From JAGQWW01 sp041392845 (GTDB taxonomy: Bacteria; Bacteroidota; Bacteroidia; Chitinophagales; Saprospiraceae), in NCBI GenBank assembly GCA_041392845.1, contig JAWKLG010000010.1, positions 124,001 to 188,000 of the forward strand: a DNA stretch of 64,000 nucleotides, written 5' to 3'. Under the pieces are notes generated by a model, which was not told the origin of the DNA, searched no databases, and saw only the letters and a program-made list of their open reading frames with translations. Shown one piece after another: positions 42,571-51,545 of the stretch. Position 1 is the stretch's first letter; each line of letters begins with the position of its first letter. The position numbers and the translations under genes were made by a program.

Positions 42571-45240
42571 ATGTCGAATCTGTTTAAAAAATTGGTGGTT
42601 TGGTCAGGTGGTATTTTCCTGCTATTGCTGGGTGCTGCTGTAATGATTACTTATTTCTTCGAAGATGAAATAGGCGAAAAACTGCTGGAATCAGTAAATC
42701 GACAGTTGAAGACCAAGATGGTGGTCGAAGATTTTAACCTGTCCCTTTTTGGTGGCTTCCCGGATGTATCTGCAGAATTGTTGAATGTAGTGGTGGAAGG
42801 AACAGATGAATCACCCTTGGTTGAAGCAGAAAAGATTGCTTTTCGTATCCAGTTTTTTAGTCTTTTTAAAGATAAGATAAAAGTGCAAAAGGTGATTTTG
42901 CAAAATGGAGCTTTGAAAATCCGGGTAGATAAAAACGGGAAAACCAATTATGATATCGTAAAAGCCTCTGAAAAGAAAGAAGAGCCTTCAAATGAATTGT
43001 CATTGGATATCGCGGAGGCGCAGCTGCAGGACATGGAGTTGATTTATGAAAATGTTCCCACAGCCAATGAATATTATTTCATCATGGAAAATGCCGTCTT
43101 TTCCGGCAACTTTTCAGCGGAGCAATTTGAATTAGAGAGCATGGCCAAGCTGCGTTCCAATTTTATTGATCAAAAAGGGACACGATATCTGGTTGGAAAG
43201 GAAATTGGCTACATGGCCAAAGTTTTTGTGAATTTTGAAAATGGGTTTTATGATTTTCAAAAATTGGATGTAGCCATTGAAAAGAATGTTTTTAAGGTAG
43301 ATGGATTTATAGATCAGGGCAAGGAAGGGACAGACTATGATTTGGCAATAAATTGCAGTCAGGGTAATCTTCAATCCGTGATCCAATTGATGCCTGAGAA
43401 ATATTTGAAGCCGATCAAGGATTTTGAAGGTTCAGGCGACTTCCTTTTTTCAGCAAAGGTAAAAGGCAGACAAACGCGCTGGAGCAATCCATCTATATCC
43501 GCAGAAGTTAAAATGGACAATGGGAAGATCACAAGTCCTCGTTTTAACAATGATTTGAAAGATGTAGCTTTAAAAGCAACTTTTACCAATGGATCTTCCA
43601 AGAGCAATAAAACCAGCATTTTTGAAATCGAACATCTGAAAGGATATTTCAATCGTGAGTTACTTGAATTAAAACTAAAAGTTGCCAATTTGGACGATCC
43701 AAATGTCCAAATGAAATTAGATGGCGCTATTCCTCTTGCAAGTATTTATCCGGTTTTTAACAATCCTTCCATCAAGGGTGCTAACGGTGAATTGGAAATA
43801 AAGAATTTCAAGTTGGAAGGAAAATACGAAGACATGGTCAATCCTTCCCGTATTTATAAAGTAAAAACTTCAGGAAAATTGGACTTCGACGATGCAAGTC
43901 TGGATATTCATGATGAAACCCTGGTTTTTGACAAAGGAAGTCTTGAAATCAACAACAATACACTCACTCTAAGAGATTTAAAACTGGAAGGTGCAGGTTC
44001 TGAAATGGTCATGGAGGGTAGTTTGGAAAATTTGATTCCGGTACTTTTTGCGGATTCTATCAATAGTCAAAATGCAATTTTGAATTTTCAGGCCTCCTTG
44101 AATGCCAAAGAATTAGATTTGGATAAATTGGTGGGTCTTACAAAGGTTTCTGAAGAGAAAAAAGAGAGTGCTGTTAGTTCGGTTGAGGTAGATTCACTTC
44201 AAAAGGATCGAACATTAAAACAGGAAAAAATTACTTCATTTTTAAAAGGAACCTTTGAAGCAAAAGTGGCTTCTTTCAATTACAATGAAATTAATGGTAA
44301 GGATTTCATTGGTAAATTCAGTATTGAAAACAATGAGTTGGCCATTAAGGGAGAGGCAAAAGGAATGGAAGGATATTTTGACCTGGACGGAACCATGTTT
44401 TTTACCAAAGAGCCTTATCTGGTTGCTAAAATTGAGGCCAACGAAATCAATATCAAGGACTTTTTTAAACAAACCCAAAATTTCAACCAGGACTTTATTA
44501 CCCATGAAAATCTGGATGGTTCTCTCACCGCAAGATTACTTATTGATGCATTTTGGAATGAAAAAGCCGAGTACCAGAAAGATAAGCTTCATGTATTAGC
44601 AGGTCTGAGTATAGAAAACGGGGAGTTGAAAAACCTGAAATTGTTGGAGTCTTTTTCAAAATACATCCACATGCAGGACTTAAGGCACATCAAATTTGAT
44701 GACCTTGAAAACTGGTTGGAGATTAAAGACAATACTGTTCACATTCCTGTGATGTTTATCAGCAGCAATGCTTTAAATATGACCGCCTCCGGTACTCATA
44801 CCTTTAATCATGACATAGATTATAGTATGAAAATCAATGCAGGGCAGGTATTGGTCAATTTGATTAAACCACATAACCCGACTATGGAGCCTCAGAAAGC
44901 CGAGCGAAACGGTTGGTTCAATATGTACTACAATATTTATGGGAATATTGATAAGTACGATGTGAAAACGAATAGAAGTAAGGTAGTAGGCGTGTTCAAA
45001 AATTCTGATAAACAGAAAAAAAGAATCCAAACTGAATTGGTGGAAGCTTTTGGTCCGATTGAATTTGATACAGAGCCACAAGCCTGGCAGGATATGGGAA
45101 CAAGTTCTCCTTTTGAAAACATTAGCAATGCTTTCAAGCCGGTTTCAGCTTCGGAAAAAATCTTCCAAAAGACTGAAAAGACCAAAGAAAACCCCAAAAA
45201 GCAAAACAAAGTAGAGGAAGATGAATTTATAGATTGGTAG
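42571..45240 (+). CDS. AsmA-family protein
   Basis: An 889-aa protein with a single N-terminal membrane helix (about residues 10-30, GGIFLLLLGAAVMITYFF) followed by a very long periplasmic region rich in beta strands. The opening after the helix (LLESVNRQLKTKMVVEDFNLSLFGGFPDVSAELLNVVV) and the repeated pattern of IEN-GELKNLKLLESFSKYI and TASGTHTFNHDIDYSMKIN near the C-terminus match the AsmA-like C-terminal region of bridge-type lipid-transport proteins (AsmA/TamB/YhdP). It may move phospholipid across the periplasm or influence outer-membrane assembly. The tail is Lys/Glu-rich and ends EDEFIDW. The YpdA-like gene follows after 34 bases. Confidence 0.87.
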   Translation: MSNLFKKLVVWSGGIFLLLLGAAVMITYFFEDEIGEKLLESVNRQLKTKMVVEDFNLSLFGGFPDVSAELLNVVVEGTDESPLVEAEKIAFRIQFFSLFKDKIKVQKVILQNGALKIRVDKNGKTNYDIVKASEKKEEPSNELSLDIAEAQLQDMELIYENVPTANEYYFIMENAVFSGNFSAEQFELESMAKLRSNFIDQKGTRYLVGKEIGYMAKVFVNFENGFYDFQKLDVAIEKNVFKVDGFIDQGKEGTDYDLAINCSQGNLQSVIQLMPEKYLKPIKDFEGSGDFLFSAKVKGRQTRWSNPSISAEVKMDNGKITSPRFNNDLKDVALKATFTNGSSKSNKTSIFEIEHLKGYFNRELLELKLKVANLDDPNVQMKLDGAIPLASIYPVFNNPSIKGANGELEIKNFKLEGKYEDMVNPSRIYKVKTSGKLDFDDASLDIHDETLVFDKGSLEINNNTLTLRDLKLEGAGSEMVMEGSLENLIPVLFADSINSQNAILNFQASLNAKELDLDKLVGLTKVSEEKKESAVSSVEVDSLQKDRTLKQEKITSFLKGTFEAKVASFNYNEINGKDFIGKFSIENNELAIKGEAKGMEGYFDLDGTMFFTKEPYLVAKIEANEINIKDFFKQTQNFNQDFITHENLDGSLTARLLIDAFWNEKAEYQKDKLHVLAGLSIENGELKNLKLLESFSKYIHMQDLRHIKFDDLENWLEIKDNTVHIPVMFISSNALNMTASGTHTFNHDIDYSMKINAGQVLVNLIKPHNPTMEPQKAERNGWFNMYYNIYGNIDKYDVKTNRSKVVGVFKNSDKQKKRIQTELVEAFGPIEFDTEPQAWQDMGTSSPFENISNAFKPVSASEKIFQKTEKTKENPKKQNKVEEDEFIDW

Positions 45241-45274
45241 GTTTGTATCCTGCAACTTTTTATTTTGCTTACAA

Positions 45275-46252
45275 ATGGGTCAGATGGATAAATTGGATGT
45301 CATAATAGTAGGTGCCGGTCCTACAGGTCTTAGTTGTGGTATTGAGGCAAAAAAAGCCGGTTTGAATTTTCTTATTTTAGAAAAAGGGGTTTTGGTGAAT
45401 TCTCTTTTTCATTTTCCAACCAACATGACGTTCTTCTCCACTTCCAAACTCCTTGAGATTGGAGAAGTCCCTTTTATTTCTCACAATGAAAAACCAACCC
45501 GAAGGGAGGCCCTTGAATATTATCGTCGAATTGCAGAAACCTGGAAATTGCCGGTCAAAACATATACTCCTGTTACCAATCTAAATCCTACAGAAGGTGG
45601 GTATGTTATTTCAACTCCTAAGAAGGACTATTTTACAAAAAATGTCATCGTATCCAGCGGTTTTTATGATGTTCCAAGGCTGATGAATGTTCCGGGAGAG
45701 GATTTGAAAAAGGTCAAACATTATTACGATGAAGCCCATCCTTACCTGGGGCAAAAAGTCTTAGTGGTGGGTGCGGCTAATTCAGCTTGCGATGTAGCAT
45801 TGGAACTTTGGCAAAAAGGCTCTGAAGTAACCATGGCTATTCGAAGCGATGAAATTTATCCCAGGGTCAAATATTGGATCAAACCGAATATCGAAAACAG
45901 AATCAAAGAGGGTAGCATCCCTGCTTATTTTGATACAACTGTCAAAGAAATTAAACCGGATTCGGTGGTTTTAAATACTCCTGAAGGAGAAAAGGAAATA
46001 GAAAATGATGTAGTAATGGCCATGACCGGATACCAACCCAATTATGCCATGCTTGAAAAATTTGGAATTGAAATTCCTGACAACGAAGAGAAAATCCCTG
46101 TTTATAATGCTGAAACTTTCGAAACCAATCTACCAAGTGTCTATCTTGCCGGAGTAGTATGTGCCGGAATGAATACCAGCAAATTATTCATAGAAAATAC
46201 CAGGGATCATGGTGCGGTGATCGTGGGAGATATTTTGAAAGAAGAAAGGTAG
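45275..46252 (+). CDS. ypdA: YpdA-family FAD/NAD(P)-dependent disulfide reductase-like protein
   Basis: A 325-aa flavoprotein of the YpdA family, put forward as bacillithiol disulfide reductase in Firmicutes and also common in Bacteroidota. FAD-binding GAGPTGLSCG is at about residues 12-21, the second Rossmann motif VVGAANSACDVALEL at about 167-181, and the region LPSVYLAGVVCAGMNTSKLFIEN near 290 closes the FAD site. The thioredoxin-reductase CxxC is absent, as expected for this family. ATG at 45275 is used; ATG at 45284 is possible. It lies 34 bases after the AsmA-like gene. Whether this organism makes bacillithiol cannot be seen here. Confidence 0.85.
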   Translation: MGQMDKLDVIIVGAGPTGLSCGIEAKKAGLNFLILEKGVLVNSLFHFPTNMTFFSTSKLLEIGEVPFISHNEKPTRREALEYYRRIAETWKLPVKTYTPVTNLNPTEGGYVISTPKKDYFTKNVIVSSGFYDVPRLMNVPGEDLKKVKHYYDEAHPYLGQKVLVVGAANSACDVALELWQKGSEVTMAIRSDEIYPRVKYWIKPNIENRIKEGSIPAYFDTTVKEIKPDSVVLNTPEGEKEIENDVVMAMTGYQPNYAMLEKFGIEIPDNEEKIPVYNAETFETNLPSVYLAGVVCAGMNTSKLFIENTRDHGAVIVGDILKEER

Positions 46253-46290
46253 AAGGATTGGGGGAAAGGTGATAAGGAGACTGGGAGATT

Positions 46291-46335
46291 ACGGTTTACG
46301 ATTTAAAGAAAGTAATTCCGTAAATCGTAAACCGT
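46291..46335. repeat. 14-bp perfect inverted repeat (ACGGTTTACGATTT)
   Basis: ACGGTTTACGATTT (46291-46304) is mirrored exactly by AAATCGTAAACCGT (46322-46335) with a 17-base loop. The same CGTAAATCGTAAACC string occurs in both direct repeats near 5331 and 5523, so it is a dispersed motif. The purine-rich GGAAAGGTGATAAGGAGACTGGG stretch between the ypdA stop and this repeat resembles the tail phrases seen elsewhere. Confidence 0.75.
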
Positions 46336-46348
46336 AATTCGTAAATAA

Positions 46349-46411
46349 CCCTAGTACCCAGCACCTAGAGCCAAGTACCCAGCGCCTAGAACCTAGCGCC
46401 CAGCACCTAGT
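46349..46411 (-). repeat. G/T-rich repeat at the 3' end of recQ
   Basis: On the minus strand ACTAGGTGCTGGGCGCTAGG and variants begin directly after the TAA stop of recQ. The G/T-rich strand is in recQ sense. Confidence 0.85.
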
Positions 46412-48616
46412 TTAGTTCGCCATTTCCGACAAGAACTTGATCCTAACCAATTGGATTTCTTCCATGGTGATGTCGTCTTCCTGAAGTTCTTTCAGGGCTT
46501 CTTCTACATCGTCAGTTTCCGCTTCGCTGAAATAATCATAGATGTCTTCGCGGGTATATTCGTCGATTTGATCTTCTAAGTAGTAGTCGATGTTGACTTT
46601 GGTTCCACTGGTTACAATTGCATCCAGTTCTTCCATCAAATCCTCCATGGAAAGGTCATTCTGACTGGCAATTTCCGGAAGTGGTATTTTTTTATCAATT
46701 GCTTTGATGATTTCTACCTTGACCTTTGATTTGTTGGCCACCTGCTTGATGACAAAATCTGTTGGTCTTTCGATTTCATTTTCTTCCACATAATCTTTGA
46801 TCATCGCAAGAAATGGTCTTGCATAACGGTTGGCTTTCCCCAGACTTACTCCGCTTATCTTGGTCATATCGTCCATAGAAATCGGGTACTGGGTAGCCAT
46901 GTCGTCCAAGCTTGGATCCTGGAATATCACAAACGGAGGAACTCCTTTTTTCTTGGCCTCTGTTCTTCTTAAGTCTTTAAGCATTTTAAGCAGAGTAGTA
47001 TCGAGCACTGCCGTCTTTCCGGTGCTACCTTCATCGTCTGCATCCAATTCATCGTAGTTGTGATTGATTGGAATTTTAAATTCTTCGGGATTACCTATGA
47101 ATGCTTTCCCTTCATCAGTTACCTTTAAAACACCATAAGTTTCAATGTCTTTTCTAAGTAATTTATGAAGAATCGCCTGGCGCAGCACTGAGCTCCAGAA
47201 GGTGTCGTCTTTATCTTTACCGACCCCAAATAATGGTCTTTCTGTAAACCTAAAGTCTTTCATTTCCTTGGTTTCTTTTCCGGTAAGGAAATCCACCATG
47301 GTCTTGAGGGTATAATTTTCATCGAGGTTCAAAACAGCCTGAAGGGTGTTTTTCATCTCCTCTTTTACATCAACTTTTTCTTTAGGGTTTTTACAGTTGT
47401 CGCACATCTTGTTGCAATCCTCTACATCGAAATCTTCACCGAAATAACTCAACAAGAACTGACGACGACAAGAGGTGGTTTCTGCATAAGCTTCCACTTC
47501 CTGCATCAACAAACTTCCCATTTCACGTTCTGAAACCGGTTTATCTCTAAGGATTTTCCAGTTTCAAAATGTCTTTATAAGAATAAAAAGCAACACAACG
47601 ACCTTCCATACCATCACGACCGGCGCGACCGGTTTCCTGGTAATTCTCGCACTTTCGGAATGTCATAATGGATGACAAAACGAACGTCCGGTTTGTCGAT
47701 ACCCATTCCGAAGGCGATGGTTGCAACTATAACATCAATATCTTCCATCAAAAAGGCATCCTGTGTGCCGGAACGAACCTTGGCTTCCAAACCAGCATGG
47801 TAAGGAGCAGCTTTGATGCCGTTGACATTTAGAACCTGAGCAATTTCTTCTGTAGATTTTCTGGATTGAACATAAATGATTCCAGACTGATTGGGCATGG
47901 TTTTGATAACCTGCGATCTGTTTGAAGGTTTGCTCTTTTTACCTTTGGTCTAACCTCGTAAAAAAGGTTATCGCGATTAAAGGAAGAGACAAAAGTGTTG
48001 GTGCCCTCCATCCCCAGGTTTTTGAGGATGTCTGATTGAACTTTTGGCGTTGCAGTCGCTGTAAGGGCGATGATTGGAATTTCCTTGCTGATGGAGTCGA
48101 TCATGAATCTGATACGACGGTATTCAGGACGGAAATCGTGTCCCCACTCTGAAATACAGTGTGCTTCATCGACCGCTACAAAAGAAACATTGGTGTTTGG
48201 AAAAACTCGATGTTCTCCTCCTTGGTAAGGGTCTCGGGAGCAACATATAGCATTTTTGTTTTTCCATCAACTATATCCTGTTTCACTGCTTTCATCTGCG
48301 CTCTGGAAAGCGAAGAATTCAGGAAGTGTGCAATTTCATCGTTTGAGCTGTATCCTCTGATAGAATCAACCTGATTTTTCATTAAAGCAATCAGTGGAGA
48401 GATAATCAGCGCAACGCCGTCGCTCATCAAGGCAGGAAGTTGGTAACAAAGGGATTTTCCACCACCTGTTGGCATGATGACGAAGGTGTCTTTGCCTTCG
48501 AGAACTGATCTGACTATGGCTTCTTGATTTCCTTTAAATTTATCAAAACCAAAATATTGTTGTAAAGCTTCTTGCAATTGTTCGGTGCTGGTACCGATTG
48601 CGGATAATTGTTCCAT
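46412..48616 (-). pseudogene. recQ: ATP-dependent DNA helicase RecQ, frameshifted
   Basis: A 3'-5' helicase of recombination and replication repair, about 730 aa when joined. The 5' piece (48616 to about 48190) has motif 0/I QTxxI-type opening and Walker A MPTGGGKSLCYQLP; the next pieces contain LTATATPKVQSDIL, then YVQSRKSTEEIAQ and ATIAFGMGIDKPDVRFVIHYDIPK; the last (47521 to 46412) has the zinc-binding CRRQFLLSYF / CNKMCDNCKNP region and HRDC-type C-terminus. Frame breaks occur near 48190, 47938, 47650 and 47555. At 48190 one T, at 47936 one T, and near 47555 one A and one T are missing from mononucleotide runs on the plus strand; restoring them rejoins conserved RecQ sequence (for example FVAVDEAHC). 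Consensus error is more likely than true loss. Confidence 0.9.
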
Positions 48617-48895
48617 ACTGAGATTTTCAAAAATATATTTCTATAGATTGAACCGGTTGCAGATGGGCATCAGCTATGTGATGGTACCAAAAGACCGGAT
48701 AATAAGTTGAATTTTAGGTCAATAGGTTTTATGAATCGGGAAACAGTGCAGAGATTAGATATTAAAACGACTAAATTTAATAAAAATAATCATCAATCCC
48801 TTTACATTCGCCCTGTCGATTTTGTTAACAGGAGGTGAATAACTTTTTAGGCGTTTTTTCGAAAAGCCGCCAAAGATACAAAAACCAAATTTTAT

Positions 48896-49852
48896 TTGGA
48901 AGACTTAATTATAAAAACTGCACTGCAAACCATTGAGATAGAATCCTCAACGGTTTTGGCCCTCAAAGACTCCATAAACAATGAGTTTGTGGCGGTTGTT
49001 CGCGCTATGTACGAATCAAAAGGGCGTGTTATTGTAACCGGTATCGGAAAGAGTGCCCTTATCGCGCAAAAAATTGTAGCGACTTTAAATTCAACCGGGA
49101 CACCGGCCATATTTATGCATGCTGCAGATGCTATTCATGGAGACCTGGGAGTTATTCGATCAGAGGACATAGTAGTATGTCTTTCTAAAAGTGGCGATAC
49201 CCCGGAGATTAAAGTATTGGTTCCTTTTGTAAAGAATTTCGGAAATACGCTGGTAGCCATGGTCAGCAACAAAGAAAGCTATCTTGGAAAACAGGCGGAT
49301 TATATTTTACATACTCCGGTTTCCATAGAAGCTGACCCAAACAATCTGGCACCCACTGCAAGTACAGCTTCACAAATGGCAATGGGTGACGCATTGGCAA
49401 GTGCATTACTATCGGCCAAAGGGTTTTCAAGAGAAGATTTTGCACAATTCCATCCCGGAGGTTCATTGGGTAAGCAGCTTTATCTACGTGTGAATGACTT
49501 GTACCCTGTCAATGAGAAACCTGCAGTTTCAAAAGATGCTGACATACGAACCAGCATATTGGAGATGACAAGTAAAAGGTTGGGGGCAACTGCTGTCATA
49601 GATTCCGAAGACAATCTTTTAGGCGTCATCACCGATGGAGACCTCAGAAGGATGCTGGAAAAAGGTGTCGACATTTCTTCCTTGAAAGCTGAAGATGTAA
49701 TGACCAAAAATCCTAAAACCATCCAACCTTCTTCCCTTGCTGTCAAGGCCCTGGAAATCATGCGCAAACATTCCATCAGCCAATTGGTAGTCGAAGAAAA
49801 TGGCCAATACCTGGGAATGGTCCATTTGCATGATTTGATCAAGGAGGGTTGA
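48896..49852 (+). CDS. kdsD: Arabinose-5-phosphate isomerase, KpsF/GutQ family
   Basis: Interconverts ribulose-5-phosphate and arabinose-5-phosphate, the first step of Kdo synthesis for lipopolysaccharide. The 318-aa protein has an N-terminal SIS domain (about 35-170; GIGKSALIAQKIVATLNSTGTPAIFMHAADAIHGDLG in blocks; SKSGDTPEI) with the conserved histidines of HAADAIHGD, and a C-terminal CBS pair (about 205-318). No ATG is suitable: the frame is closed upstream and the TTG at 48896 gives the expected N-terminus MEDLIIKTALQTIEIE, so TTG is taken as the start. It is divergent from recQ (279-base gap) and is followed by a long repeat array. Confidence 0.93.
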   Translation: MEDLIIKTALQTIEIESSTVLALKDSINNEFVAVVRAMYESKGRVIVTGIGKSALIAQKIVATLNSTGTPAIFMHAADAIHGDLGVIRSEDIVVCLSKSGDTPEIKVLVPFVKNFGNTLVAMVSNKESYLGKQADYILHTPVSIEADPNNLAPTASTASQMAMGDALASALLSAKGFSREDFAQFHPGGSLGKQLYLRVNDLYPVNEKPAVSKDADIRTSILEMTSKRLGATAVIDSEDNLLGVITDGDLRRMLEKGVDISSLKAEDVMTKNPKTIQPSSLAVKALEIMRKHSISQLVVEENGQYLGMVHLHDLIKEG

Positions 49853-49856
49853 TTTA

Positions 49857-50488
49857 GGTCTTTTGTCTTTTGTCTTTAGTCTTTGGCAATTGGTCTTCTA
49901 GTGGGTTTTAGGCTTAAGAATCTTTTTCATCTCTTTGCGCTCTTATTTGCCTTCCCCATCTTTGCGAAAGCTCTTTAGTCTTTGGCTATTGGTCTTTAGT
50001 GGGTTTAGGCTTAGATCACAGCCTCTCTTTGCGCTCTTTTTGAGCCTTACCATCTTTGCGATTCGAATCTCTTTGCGTCTTCCGCGCCTTTCCCCCATCT
50101 TTACGAAAGTGTCTTTAGTCTTTGGCAATTGGTCTTTAGTGGGTTTTAGGCTTAAGAATCTGCAGCCTCTCTTTGCGCTCTTATTTGCCTTCCCCCATCT
50201 TTGCGTAAGTGTCTTTAGTCTTTGGCAATTGGTCTTTAGTGGGTTTAAAACTGGTCTGCAGTCTCTCTTTGCGTTCTTTTTTACCTTCCCCCATCTTTGC
50301 AAGTGTCTTTAGTCTTTGGCTATTGGTCTTTAGTGGGTTTTGAAGCAGAATCTGCACCCTCTCTTTGCGCTCTTATTTGCCTTCCCCCATCTTTTTGCGA
50401 TTTCGTCTTTGGTGATTTCTCAATCTTGGAAATCTGCACCATCTCTTTGCGCTCTTCCGCACCTTCCCCCGTCTTTGCGATAATTGTA
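49857..50488 (+). repeat. Six-copy imperfect tandem array, unit about 80-140 bp
   Basis: Each unit starts with TTTAGTCTTTGGCAATTGG, continues GTCTTTAGTGGGTTT, then a variable AGAATCTGCAGCC-like part, CTCTCTTTGCGCTCTTATTT and ends CCTTCCCCCATCTTTGCG. Units begin near 49870, 49972, 50112, 50213, 50308 and 50407 (the last degenerate). Open frames on both strands across it are products of the repeat. It starts directly after the kdsD stop, G/T-rich strand in kdsD sense, and ends just before the leader of the T9SS cargo gene. It is not a CRISPR: the units are imperfect and without spacers. Confidence 0.88.
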
Positions 50489-50570
50489 CATTAGATTACA
50501 TCAAGTTTTTTTTACAAGTATTAATAAAAAAGATTTTGGAACTTTAAGCTTAACTAAAACCAAACAGCCT

Positions 50571-51380
50571 ATGAAATCTTTTTTCTTTTTTATCGCTTGT
50601 CTGATTTTTTCCCAATCTGTCTTTGCTCAAAATCATGAATGGGCTCCTATTGGAGCTAAGTGGTGGTGGAGTTTGTCGGATCAGGATATAGAAGGTGAAG
50701 CTTACTATTTATGGGAAGTTATCGAGGAAGATTCTTTTGAAGGGGAGTTTGTCAAAGTAATTGATGTTACCTTGTTTGGCTATGATTCAATGGTAGTGGC
50801 CAATTTTGATACCATCCATACTTTTAGTAGGAATGACTCTGTGTTTCTATTTGATAAATTTGCTTCAGACTATAAATTGATTTTTGACTTTGGAGTTGAA
50901 GTAGGTGATACAATTGTTTATCCTGTTTTTGAAGAGGATTTGTTTTTAGGAGTACCGGATTTTAAAACCGTGGTTAAGAATATTTATTTATTTGAAGAGG
51001 GTTCCAGAAGGTCATTTCAAAGGGGTGATATAAGATATTTTGACTTAGAAGTGCTTGACCAGGATACTTTTTGGATTGAAAACTCCTATTACGAAGGTTT
51101 TGGTTCTACCAACACTCTTTTGATTCCTAGATTTAATTTGCTTTATGGGCCCAGATTAAGGTGCTATTACGATGAAAATATTGAATTTCACGATTATTAT
51201 GTCGAACATAGTACAGGAATTATAGAATTATTGCCTTGTGATTACTACCGTTATTCTTCTACAAAAGATCCTATTTGGAATCATCCTGATTTTAAAGTTT
51301 ATCCGAATCCTGTTCAAACTGATCTGAATATCAGATTACCTGATTTTGTAAAGAAGGAGAGTGGTATTTGGTTGACCTAG
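50571..51380 (+). CDS. T9SS-exported protein, paralogue A (C-terminus frameshifted)
   Basis: A secreted protein of unknown function starting at ATG 50571 (MKSFFFFIACLIFSQSVFAQ signal peptide). The mature part begins NHEWAPIGAKWWWSLSD and is rich in Asp/Glu and aromatic residues. A type-A T9SS sorting domain starts at FKVYPNPVQTDLNIRLPDF. As written the frame ends at 51380 (ESGIWLT), but the downstream sequence continues the sorting domain in other frames (W-Y-L-V-D-L-A-G-K, G-V-L-S-G-N-Q-L-Q) as in paralogue B, to a stop near 51511. A missing G near 51353, an A near 51440 and a T near 51465, all in runs, explain the shifts. The intact gene probably spans 50571-51513. Confidence 0.8.
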   Translation: MKSFFFFIACLIFSQSVFAQNHEWAPIGAKWWWSLSDQDIEGEAYYLWEVIEEDSFEGEFVKVIDVTLFGYDSMVVANFDTIHTFSRNDSVFLFDKFASDYKLIFDFGVEVGDTIVYPVFEEDLFLGVPDFKTVVKNIYLFEEGSRRSFQRGDIRYFDLEVLDQDTFWIENSYYEGFGSTNTLLIPRFNLLYGPRLRCYYDENIEFHDYYVEHSTGIIELLPCDYYRYSSTKDPIWNHPDFKVYPNPVQTDLNIRLPDFVKKESGIWLT

Positions 51381-51545
51381 CAGGTAAAAAGGTAATACAG
51401 GGAGTTTTATCGGGAAATCAGCTTCAGATAAACTTGGCAGTATTCCAAGAGGACAGTATGTTTTGGAGCAGAGACTACCGATGCCTTATTATCAAAAGAT
51501 TTTCAAAGAATAATAAGAACAGAAAATGAACTAAAATTCAGACTC

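Noticed and set aside
46412..48616. Programmed frameshifting in recQ
   Set aside because: At least four separate shifts, mostly in simple homopolymers and without slippery heptamers or stimulatory structures, make errors or decay more likely.
49943..50312. Long frames on both strands (119 and 125 aa)
   Set aside because: Both consist of repeated units of the tandem array and have no coding features.
49857..50488. CRISPR array
   Set aside because: Units are about 100 bp, imperfect along their whole length and have no unique spacers; no cas gene is nearby.
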